6,415 nt of DNA from DATKMS01 sp041497995 (GTDB lineage Bacteria > Desulfobacterota > Binatia > HRBIN30): the NCBI GenBank assembly GCA_041497995.1, contig JBGQHM010000393.1, forward strand, positions 1-6,415. The letters run 5' to 3'. A model generated the notes under the pieces. The model saw only the letters and a list, made by a program, of their open reading frames with translations. It was not told where the DNA came from and did not search any database. The translations under genes were made by a program, and so were the position numbers. Shown in pieces: positions 1 through 4,696 of this stretch. Each line of letters opens with the position of its first letter. Position 1 is the stretch's first letter.

Positions 1-115
1 CGACGCAGTCGTTGACCGGGTATGAGAAACTGGCGGCGCTGGCCGTCTGAGCAGCACCGAAGCCGCCGATGGCGAGCCAGAGCGCAAGATAGGTGCGAAT
101 GCGAAGTCGTGTCAT
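1..115 (-). CDS. Partial secreted protein, N-terminal 38 codons only
   Basis: This reading frame starts at ATG 115 on the minus strand and leaves the window at base 1 without a stop. The visible peptide begins MTRLRIRTYLALWLAIGG and continues FGAAQTASAASFSYPVNDCV. It has a basic n-region (three Arg), a hydrophobic core (YLALWLAIGGFGAA) and an Ala-rich cleavage site near ASA, which is a textbook Sec signal peptide of about 27 residues. The start is well supported by a strong Shine-Dalgarno (GGGAGG, plus-strand 121-126) five bases upstream. The mature part is too short to assign; it holds one Cys at residue 37. The gene is divergent from the large secreted Thr/Pro protein and shares its upstream region with it. 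That the gene exists and is exported is fairly secure; its function is unknown. Confidence 0.7.
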   Translation of the reverse strand, partial: MTRLRIRTYLALWLAIGGFGAAQTASAASFSYPVNDCV

Positions 116-120
116 GTGAG

Positions 121-126
121 CCTCCC
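121..126 (-). promoter_or_regulatory. Shine-Dalgarno of the left-edge secreted gene
   Basis: Read on the minus strand this is GGGAGG, followed by five bases (CTCAC) and the ATG at 115. It is the clearest ribosome binding site in the window and fixes the start of the partial gene. Confidence 0.65.
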
Positions 127-132
127 GAGCCG

Positions 133-162
133 AGTGTCGTTCAATGGAACTGCGAATGTCAA
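133..162 (-). promoter_or_regulatory. Possible sigma-70-type promoter for the left-edge gene
   Basis: The minus strand has a perfect -35 hexamer TTGACA (plus 157-162). An 18-base spacer separates it from a weak -10 candidate, GACACT (plus 133-138, three of six consensus matches). The implied transcription start would fall close to the Shine-Dalgarno, giving a very short leader, so the -10 assignment is doubtful. The -35 match is the convincing part. Confidence 0.3.
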
Positions 163-203
163 CTGACTTTCGGTGTGGATCCATGACTGTCGGATCTCCT
201 AGC

Positions 204-219
204 GCGGGCCGACGCCCGC
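204..219. repeat. Short GC hairpin, GCGGGC-CGAC-GCCCGC
   Basis: A perfect 6-bp inverted repeat with a 4-base loop. No T-run follows on either strand, so a terminator role is weak. The same GCGGGC / GACGCCCGC core recurs in the hairpin after nadB (6366-6387), suggesting a small dispersed repeat family. Confidence 0.4.
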
Positions 220-241
220 AATCCAACGAAATCGCAAAAAA

Positions 242-316
242 GGGGTCGGACCTCGGGCTTCAGGCTTCGGGTTCGGAGCGAGTCTCCTGAAGTCCGAAGC
301 CTGAGGTCCGAACCCC
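242..316. repeat. Long imperfect inverted repeat, GGACCTC/GAGGTCC family
   Basis: The left arm at 242-261 (GGGGTCGGACCTCGGGCTTC) pairs with the right arm at 296-316, whose reverse complement reads GGGGTTCGGACCTCAGGCTTC. They differ by one inserted T and one G/A change. The interior (262-295) is weakly complementary and carries further CTTCRGG / TCCGAA words, so the element could fold into one long hairpin. It lies outside any gene. It resembles the REP-like palindromic units scattered between genes in many bacteria; multiplicity in this genome cannot be tested here. Confidence 0.6.
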
Positions 317-428
317 GACTGAGCCGGGCGGAGGGCGAAGCGATTGTGCGCGTTCTCAAGGGCAGCCCGCTGGCAAGCAACGAACGGTAAGCGGCAGTCG
401 CTGGGCGAGACCCTACGATTCTCCCATA

Positions 429-449
429 TAGTGACTTGACAAGTCACTA
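429..449. promoter_or_regulatory. Perfect 21-bp palindrome, operator-like
   Basis: The half-site TAGTGACTTG is followed by a central A and then its exact reverse complement CAAGTCACTA. Symmetry stops at both flanks. The length and odd centre are typical of sites bound by dimeric helix-turn-helix repressors. It sits 15 bases before GTG 465 and 69 bases before ATG 519. It contains TTGACA (436-441) on the plus strand, but no -10 hexamer sits at a suitable distance. The cognate regulator is unknown. A role in controlling the Thr/Pro protein gene is inferred from position only. Confidence 0.5.
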
Positions 450-518
450 GACCTAACACGGCACGTGAGTTGCTGTTCGCCCCTCGGCATGCCCGGCCAG
501 ATCGCATACCGCCGCCGT

Positions 519-2927
519 ATGGTTCGCCGCATGTGGCGCGGAGGGGTAGTCGGTTTTTTCTTGAGCCTCGTGTCCCTCCTCGTCTTGGAGAGGCCTGCGC
601 TGGGCGCCGTGGCGTTCGTGCAGAACATCGGAACCAATCAGAGCAAGACCACCGGAACGACGCTGAGCATCACGGTTCCCGTCACGGGTGTGGCGGCAGG
701 CCATAGCATCATCGTCACGTTCGCCATCAACCCCGCGACCGGCGCGGTGAGCGCGACGGATAGCGCGGGCAACGCCTACAGCGTCGACGCCGATGTGGCG
801 AACGGCAGCGGAACCAGCGGTGTCCGTACGGTCATTCTCACCGCCCACAACGTCGCGGCTCTTTCATCCGGTGCGACCATCACCATCACGCACCCCTCCG
901 CCAGCGCGCGCGCTGCAACCGCAGACGAGTTTTCCGGCCTCGCGACAAGCGTGACGCGCGATCAGACGAGTACCGCTACGGGGAGCAGCACCAGCCCATC
1001 CTCCGGGGCGACCGCGACCACGGCGCAAGCCGACGAGTTGTTCATCGGGGCGATGGGGGTCCAAGGCCCCTCCGGGGACACGTTCACGGCGGACCCGGCC
1101 TTCACCGCCCTGACGCAGCGAGGCACGAGCGGCAGTACTGCAGCCACCAACATCACCATCAACCCCGAGTACCGTATCGTCAGCGCCACTGGTGCCTACT
1201 CTGCGACTGGCACACTCGGCACCTCGCGGCTCTGGGCGGCCAACATCGCGACGTACCGTGCGGCAAGCGCAACCGCAACCAACACACCCACGCCGACCAG
1301 CACCTCGACTCCAACACCCACGGCCAGCCCGACGAATACAGCGACCAACACCGCAACACCGACGCGCACCAATACACCAACTCCGACACCCACGAACACA
1401 CCGACTCCGACACCGACGTCCACACCCACCAACACGCCGACGCCAACGCACACCCCAACTCCGACGCCCACTGCTACACCGACGAACACACCGACACCAA
1501 CGCCCAGCAACACACCAACTCCGACACCCACCAACACGCCGACATCAACGCCAACGAACACCCCAACTCCGACCCCCAGTGCCACGCCGACGAACACACC
1601 GACTCGGACGCCAACGAACACACCGACCGATACCCCGACATCAACGCCCACCAGCACACCGAGTCCGACGCCCACGGCTACACCGACAAACACGCCGACT
1701 CAGACGCCAACGAACACCCCGACCAATACGCCGACATCAACACCAACGAACACCCCAACTCCGACCCCCAGTGCCACGCCGACGAACACACCGACTCGGA
1801 CGCCAACGAACACACCGACCAATACCCCGACATCAACGCCCACCAACACCCCGACTCCGACGCCCACTGCCACACCGACGCCCACATCCACTGACACGCC
1901 AACACCCACGCCTACAGACACCCCGACTCAGACACCCACAACAACCTCTACCAACACGCCGACTCGGACGGAGACGCCCACACGAAGCAACACTCCAACT
2001 CCGACCAGGACGCCCACAGCAACGCCGACGGCGGCGGCGACGTCGACGGACACGCCCACGGCAATACCGTCTGCAACCTCAACGCGCACGTCGACTCCCA
2101 CGGCGACCCTGACGGTCACACCCACCCCCACAGCCACGCGTACGGCGACTCAGACACCAATGGCGACTTCAACTGCTACGGCCAGCAGAACGGCCACTGC
2201 GATATCGACGAGTACGGCGACGCCGACCGCAACGCGTACAGTCACGTCAACGCCGACCGTCAATGCGACTCGAACGACAACTTCGACGCGAACGGCAACC
2301 GGCAGCCCGGGTCCCTCGGCCACTCCAACCAAGGAACCCCTGGCCAGCTGCGGGACAAGCACCACGGGCTATTGTGCCCAGGGTGGCGGGCCGGCCAGCA
2401 CTGATTGCCTGGCTGCGTGGTATCTCCCAGGGACGCCGTTCATCGGGGCGGGCGCCAGGGTCCAAGTGCTCTGTAAGCCCGGGGCAAGTTGCGACGCGGA
2501 TGGAACCGCAACCGACGGGGTGTGTACATTTCGCGTCGCGATATGTTTCAACAGCGCAGACCCCACTCTGCGATGCCAGCCCGGACCTCTGGCCAGCTTC
2601 AAGCTCATGAAGCCAGATCCGTCGTCGCCCGGACTCAGCCGTTCCGATTCCGCGAACGCCGACGCCATCCTAGAAGCAATGACCTCACTGCCGGTTGGCG
2701 CCACGATTGCCGCGGACTCGGCTCTCCGGTTCAACCCGGCGCTGGCCACGACCAGCATGTGCACTGGTCTCTTCGACGTGCAGGTTCCGCTGCGAGCGCA
2801 CGCGAACGGCACATCGAGCAAGGGCACCATCAAGTTGCGCTCGCAGGTGAAGACGCTCCCGGCACCTGGCACGCGCAAGAGCGTCAAGGACTCCGATACC
2901 TTGACGCTGGTCTGCTACCCGCCCTGA
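519..2927 (+). CDS. Large secreted Thr/Pro-repeat protein with Cys-rich C-terminal domain
   Basis: Numbering starts at ATG 519, giving 802 residues. Residues 1-30 form a Sec signal peptide: basic start MVRRMWRGG, core VVGFFLSLVSLLVL, cleavage after ALGA. Residues 31-248 form a cysteine-free, Gly/Ser/Thr-rich, probably all-beta domain with landmarks DSAGNAYS, ADEFSGLA, ADELFIGAMG and a closing WAANIATY. I have a general sense of this pattern in bacterial surface proteins but cannot name the family. Residues about 252-604 are PTPTNTPT-type Thr/Pro/Ser repeats, likely an extended and possibly O-glycosylated stalk. Residues 608-802 form a domain with ten Cys (CDADG, CTFRVAICFN, final VCYPP). No LPXTG, PEP-CTERM or other sorting tail is seen. 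The frame is open from GTG 465, and ATG 489 and 528 are alternatives; none has a Shine-Dalgarno. I chose 519 because it gives a normal-length signal peptide. Function is unknown; an extracellular or surface role is inferred. Confidence 0.8.
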   Translation: MVRRMWRGGVVGFFLSLVSLLVLERPALGAVAFVQNIGTNQSKTTGTTLSITVPVTGVAAGHSIIVTFAINPATGAVSATDSAGNAYSVDADVANGSGTSGVRTVILTAHNVAALSSGATITITHPSASARAATADEFSGLATSVTRDQTSTATGSSTSPSSGATATTAQADELFIGAMGVQGPSGDTFTADPAFTALTQRGTSGSTAATNITINPEYRIVSATGAYSATGTLGTSRLWAANIATYRAASATATNTPTPTSTSTPTPTASPTNTATNTATPTRTNTPTPTPTNTPTPTPTSTPTNTPTPTHTPTPTPTATPTNTPTPTPSNTPTPTPTNTPTSTPTNTPTPTPSATPTNTPTRTPTNTPTDTPTSTPTSTPSPTPTATPTNTPTQTPTNTPTNTPTSTPTNTPTPTPSATPTNTPTRTPTNTPTNTPTSTPTNTPTPTPTATPTPTSTDTPTPTPTDTPTQTPTTTSTNTPTRTETPTRSNTPTPTRTPTATPTAAATSTDTPTAIPSATSTRTSTPTATLTVTPTPTATRTATQTPMATSTATASRTATAISTSTATPTATRTVTSTPTVNATRTTTSTRTATGSPGPSATPTKEPLASCGTSTTGYCAQGGGPASTDCLAAWYLPGTPFIGAGARVQVLCKPGASCDADGTATDGVCTFRVAICFNSADPTLRCQPGPLASFKLMKPDPSSPGLSRSDSANADAILEAMTSLPVGATIAADSALRFNPALATTSMCTGLFDVQVPLRAHANGTSSKGTIKLRSQVKTLPAPGTRKSVKDSDTLTLVCYPP
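1272..2330 (+). repeat. Coding Thr/Pro/Ser low-complexity repeat tract
   Basis: About 353 codons of degenerate 6- and 12-bp units (CCNACN, Pro-Thr) lie inside the secreted protein gene. The first two thirds are regular PTPTNTPT. From about 1930 the pattern decays into Thr/Ala/Ser/Arg-rich sequence with fewer prolines. The plus strand is overwhelmingly A and C here, so reverse-strand and other-frame reading frames stay open as by-products. Confidence 0.9.
1539..1922 (+). repeat. Four tandem 96-bp (32-residue) higher-order repeats
   Basis: Units begin with CCGACATCAAC at 1539, 1635, 1731 and 1827. Each encodes 32 residues starting PTSTPT. Units 1 and 3 differ at only two of 96 positions. Units 2 and 4 match well in their first half and then diverge. 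The pattern indicates an ancestral 96-bp unit followed by a more recent 192-bp tandem duplication. Confidence 0.85.
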
Positions 2928-2940
2928 GGGCTGCGCGCAG

Positions 2941-3086
2941 AAGATGCCGTGAAGCGAGTAGACCTGCTCGGTGTTCGAGCGCTACAAGATCGGGAGCGAG
3001 AGCAATCTCGTTGAGGTAGCCAAGAAGCTTGATTTCTTCTCGGGCACAACCACCCTCCAGTGGCCGTCAACTAGTCCACAAGTAAG
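2941..3086 (+). pseudogene. Relic of a tyrosine recombinase (integrase) C-terminus
   Basis: From 2962 the plus strand reads TCSVFERYKIGSESNL and then VEVAKKLDFFSGTTTLQ. This resembles the C-terminal end of phage-type tyrosine recombinases, where GHKTRSVFDRYNIVSE carries the nucleophilic Tyr and is followed by an ...AAxKL helix. Just upstream the frame is broken: TAG at 2959 sits where the family usually has Lys (AAG), and TGA lies at 2950. The catalytic domain (Arg, His/Lys, Arg) is absent, and the secreted-protein gene ends only 14 bases before. The fragment stops against the 3' end of the tRNA-Arg gene, the classic integration target. The match is from memory of the family, not a search. 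The frame remains open to 3177, but that part is antisense to the tRNA. Confidence 0.5.
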
Positions 3087-3160
3087 TGCGCCCTGCCAGA
3101 TTCGAACTGACGACCTCTTGGTTCGTAGCCAAGCGCTCTATCCAACTGAGCTAAGGGCGC
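3087..3160 (-). tRNA. tRNA-Arg (anticodon ACG)
   Basis: The 74-nt minus-strand gene folds into a complete cloverleaf. The acceptor stem GCGCCCT/AGGGCGC is a perfect 7 bp with discriminator A. The D-arm is GCTC/GAGC with loop AGTTGGATA. The anticodon arm is CTTGG/CCAAG with loop CTACGAA, giving anticodon ACG, and the variable loop is five bases. The T-arm is GTCAG/CTGGC with one G-U pair and loop TTCGAAT. ACG reads CGN arginine codons, usually after deamination of A34 to inosine by TadA. The CCA end is not encoded (CTTA follows the discriminator). It lies 82 bases beyond the pgsA stop in the same orientation. Its 3' end abuts the integrase relic. Confidence 0.96.
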
Positions 3161-3206
3161 GCGCGCCGTGGCGGTAGGAGCGAGTCAACTAACACGCACC
3201 TTTCGG

Positions 3207-3220
3207 CCGCGCAAGCGCGG
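3207..3220. other. GC hairpin between pgsA and tRNA-Arg
   Basis: CCGCGC-AA-GCGCGG, a perfect 6-bp inverted repeat with a 2-base centre, lies between the pgsA stop and the tRNA on the minus strand. No T-run follows in either direction, so it is at best a weak transcription pause or processing structure. Confidence 0.3.
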
Positions 3221-3229
3221 TTGAGCCGT

Positions 3230-3332
3230 CAGCTGTCAGCACTCAGCTGTCAGCTTGAGAATTAGGAGGGTAGCTTTTGACCGCTTGCTGGAAGCTAGAA
3301 TCTTCCAGCTGATGGCTGACGGCTGATAGCTG
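3230..3332. repeat. Palindromic repeat, CAGCTGTCAGC family, overlapping the pgsA 3' end
   Basis: The left arm at 3230-3257 consists of two copies of CAGCTGTCAGC-like words. It pairs with the reverse complement of the right arm at 3305-3332 at about 22 of 28 positions. The interior includes a smaller hairpin GGAAG-CTAGAAT-CTTCC (3290-3306). This is the organisation of a REP/BIME-like intergenic element. It covers the last 29 or so codons of pgsA and ends in the spacer before the tRNA. Confidence 0.7.
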
Positions 3333-3905
3333 TTCGCTTCCCTCAGCCGGTGCCGTGCCGCGCAGGAGCTGGCGGATCACCTTGACGTGATAGTCGATGC
3401 CCGACCACAGACCGAGGACGAGCGAGATCCACAAGAAGTACATGCCACCCACATGGAAGTCGATGCCCAGGAAGTCGTAGTGCAGCAGCAGCCCCTGCAG
3501 CGCAAACATTTGGAAGATCATCTTGTACTTACCGAGCTCCTCAGCAGCGACCACCACGCCCTGTCCGAGCGCGACAGCGCGCAGGCCGGTAACGGCGATC
3601 TCACGGCCGATGATCACCGCGGTCATCCAGGCTGGGACTGTGGGGACGCGATCCATGCCCGACAACATGATCAGCGCGGCTGCCACGATGAGCTTGTCGG
3701 CGAGCGGGTCGAGCAATTTGCCGAAGGTGGTGCTGATACCCAAGCGACGCGCTAGATAGCCGTCGAAGAAATCGGAGAGGCTCGCCAGGAAAAATGTCAA
3801 CCCGGCAAGCAAGCTCGCACCCGGCCCCGGATTGGTGAGAATCACCACCAGCACGGGTATCAGAACGATGCGGAAGACGGTCAGGATGTTCGGCAGATTG
3901 GACAT
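3243..3905 (-). CDS. pgsA: CDP-diacylglycerol--glycerol-3-phosphate 3-phosphatidyltransferase (PGP synthase)
   Basis: This inner-membrane enzyme joins CDP-diacylglycerol and glycerol-3-phosphate to give phosphatidylglycerol phosphate and CMP, the committed step to phosphatidylglycerol and cardiolipin. The 220-residue product opens with the family-typical MSNLPNILTVFRI. It carries the complete CDP-alcohol phosphotransferase signature D-x2-DG-x2-AR-x8-G-x3-D-x3-D: D45, D48-G49, A52-R53, G62, D66 and D70, the metal- and CDP-binding residues. Several hydrophobic membrane segments follow, and the core ends near VIRQLLRG (residue 183). The remaining 37 residues are atypical, and about the last 29 are encoded by a palindromic repeat. 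No good Shine-Dalgarno precedes ATG 3905; the start rests on N-terminal similarity. It lies 77 bases downstream of the transglycosylase gene, with a hairpin between, so it may be read through or have its own promoter. Confidence 0.95.
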   Translation of the reverse strand: MSNLPNILTVFRIVLIPVLVVILTNPGPGASLLAGLTFFLASLSDFFDGYLARRLGISTTFGKLLDPLADKLIVAAALIMLSGMDRVPTVPAWMTAVIIGREIAVTGLRAVALGQGVVVAAEELGKYKMIFQMFALQGLLLHYDFLGIDFHVGGMYFLWISLVLGLWSGIDYHVKVIRQLLRGTAPAEGSEQLSAVSHQLEDSSFQQAVKSYPPNSQADS

Positions 3906-3951
3906 GCGCGCATATCGCTTATGGCGTATCGGGGATGGTTTGGGAAGATCA

Positions 3952-3969
3952 TCCGACCGGGCGGTCGGA
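3952..3969 (-). terminator. Hairpin after the transglycosylase gene, possible terminator
   Basis: TCCGACC-GGGC-GGTCGGA is a perfect 7-bp stem with a 4-base loop, 13 bases past the transglycosylase stop. On the minus strand it is followed by TGATCTTCCC, which has no real U-tract. Intrinsic termination would be partial at best; attenuation between this gene and pgsA is possible. Confidence 0.4.
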
Positions 3970-3982
3970 GGGCGGGAACTGG

Positions 3983-4594
3983 TTACTGTTCGCGCAGGTA
4001 CAGGTCGCGGAACCGCAGGACGCGGCTCACATACTCGGTGGTCTCCGCGAAGGGTGGGATACCGCCGTGCTTATCGACCGCGGCTTCGCCGGCGTTGTAC
4101 GCAGCCAGGGCGAGGCGGACGTTGCCGCTGTAGCGGTCCAACAGGTAGCGCAGGTGGCTGACGCCACCCTCGACGTTCTGCCGCGGCTCGAAGCTCCGCC
4201 AGACGTTGCGCAGGCGCGCCGTCGCCGGCATGAGCTGCATCAGGCCCTGGGCCCCGGCTGGCGAGACAGCGTACGGAACGAAATCAGACTCGGCGCGGAT
4301 CACCGCCTTGACGAGCGGCATGTCGACACGGTAGCGCCGTGAGGCGTCCTTGATAATGCCGTCGAACGCCTTGCGTCGTGTCCCGTCGATACGCCCGAGC
4401 CTACCCGGTCGCCACTTCGGCCAGCTGGTGAGGTCGGGGAGGTAGTACTGATACTCAGGCTCGCTCGGGGCATTGGAGAAGTGCAGCACTCCCCGTTTGT
4501 CGCGATACATGTAGATGTCGGCTTTTGCGGGGAGCGCCCACATCGTGACGATGAGGAGAGAGCCAAGCCAGCCAAGTCGTTGCCACCCACGCAT
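3983..4594 (-). CDS. DUF4124 / SLT-domain lytic transglycosylase, periplasmic
   Basis: The 203-residue exported enzyme is predicted to cleave the MurNAc-GlcNAc bond of peptidoglycan, leaving 1,6-anhydro-MurNAc. Residues 1-25 are a Sec signal peptide with cleavage after LPAKA; there is no lipobox Cys, so it should be soluble. Residues 26-45 (DIYMYRDKRGVLHFSNAPSE) match the small DUF4124 N-terminal module. The Slt/MltE-like catalytic domain spans about 78-195. It has the catalytic Glu E102 in IRAESDF, then AVSPAGAQGLMQLMPATA, NVEGGVSHLRYLL and LALAAYNAGEAAV. The usual LGV after PATAR is replaced by RNV, a mild deviation. The gene is divergent from nadB. No Shine-Dalgarno precedes ATG 4594, and a good promoter ends almost at the start codon, which suggests a leaderless mRNA. 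Family assignment is firm; the exact subtype is not. Confidence 0.92.
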   Translation of the reverse strand: MRGWQRLGWLGSLLIVTMWALPAKADIYMYRDKRGVLHFSNAPSEPEYQYYLPDLTSWPKWRPGRLGRIDGTRRKAFDGIIKDASRRYRVDMPLVKAVIRAESDFVPYAVSPAGAQGLMQLMPATARLRNVWRSFEPRQNVEGGVSHLRYLLDRYSGNVRLALAAYNAGEAAVDKHGGIPPFAETTEYVSRVLRFRDLYLREQ

Positions 4595-4603
4595 GAGGCC
4601 AGG

Positions 4604-4632
4604 AGGGTATTTCGTTGCCCCCCCTCCGTCAA
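4604..4632 (-). promoter_or_regulatory. Predicted sigma-70 promoter of the transglycosylase gene
   Basis: On the minus strand -35 TTGACG (plus 4627-4632) is separated by exactly 17 bases from -10 TACCCT (plus 4604-4609). The -35 matches five of six consensus bases. The -10 keeps only the three key positions TA...T. Transcription would start near 4597, about three bases before ATG 4594. This agrees with the missing Shine-Dalgarno and a leaderless or near-leaderless message. Confidence 0.45.
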
Positions 4633-4696
4633 TCGGTTTTTTCGTTGCCGGCCTGTTTGGAAACTTGGCGATCGCATATGCTAGAGCACCACGGGA

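Larger units (their letters stand above)
116..464. other. Intergenic region between two divergent secreted genes
   Basis: These 349 bases separate the left-edge minus-strand gene from the plus-strand Thr/Pro protein (403 bases if the latter starts at ATG 519). They hold a short GC hairpin at 204-219, a long imperfect inverted repeat at 242-316 and a perfect 21-bp palindrome at 429-449. Frames that stay open here on either strand mostly cross the inverted repeat. They show no ribosome binding site or recognisable protein pattern, so no gene is called. Confidence 0.6.

Noticed and set aside
331..390. Plus-strand frame reading EGEAIVRVLKGSPLASNER then TAA, with codon use resembling a gene end
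   Set aside because: Only about 20 codons look protein-like. Upstream the frame enters the inverted repeat, there is no start signal, and I recognise no family, so a gene remnant cannot be supported.
199..507. 102-residue minus-strand frame upstream of the secreted gene
   Set aside because: It runs through the inverted repeat and overlaps the start region of the secreted protein. It has no Shine-Dalgarno and low-complexity residues.
1196..1693. Long minus-strand frame with GVGVGVFVGV repeats, and similar ones at 1700-1921, 1928-2137 and 2150-2365
   Set aside because: They are exact antisense shadows of the Pro/Thr codon repeats (CCNACN reads as NGTNGG). There is no ribosome binding site and no domain, and they end with the repeat tract.
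1192..2112. 306-codon plus-strand frame rich in Arg/His/Pro
   Set aside because: It is an alternate frame of the same Thr/Pro repeats. The signal peptide and both end domains are continuous in the main frame, so this one is a by-product.
1272..2330. CRISPR-like appearance of short recurring units
   Set aside because: Units are contiguous, degenerate and in frame with a coding sequence. There are no unique spacers between identical palindromic repeats.
2971..3177. 68-residue plus-strand open frame taken as an intact small gene
   Set aside because: Its second half (CQIRTDDLLVRSQALYPTEL) is antisense to the tRNA-Arg gene, a common annotation artefact. Only the first half has protein-like character, as a decayed recombinase end.
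4601..4606. AGGAGG on the plus strand, resembling a ribosome binding site
   Set aside because: No start codon with a meaningful frame follows on the plus strand. On the minus strand, where the gene lies, the sequence is CCTCCT and cannot act as one.
4654..4682. Possible nadB promoter with -10 TATGCT at 4677-4682
   Set aside because: The -10 is acceptable, but the hexamer at the right distance (TGTTTG) does not resemble a -35. The leader would be only about eight bases, so it is not listed as a feature.
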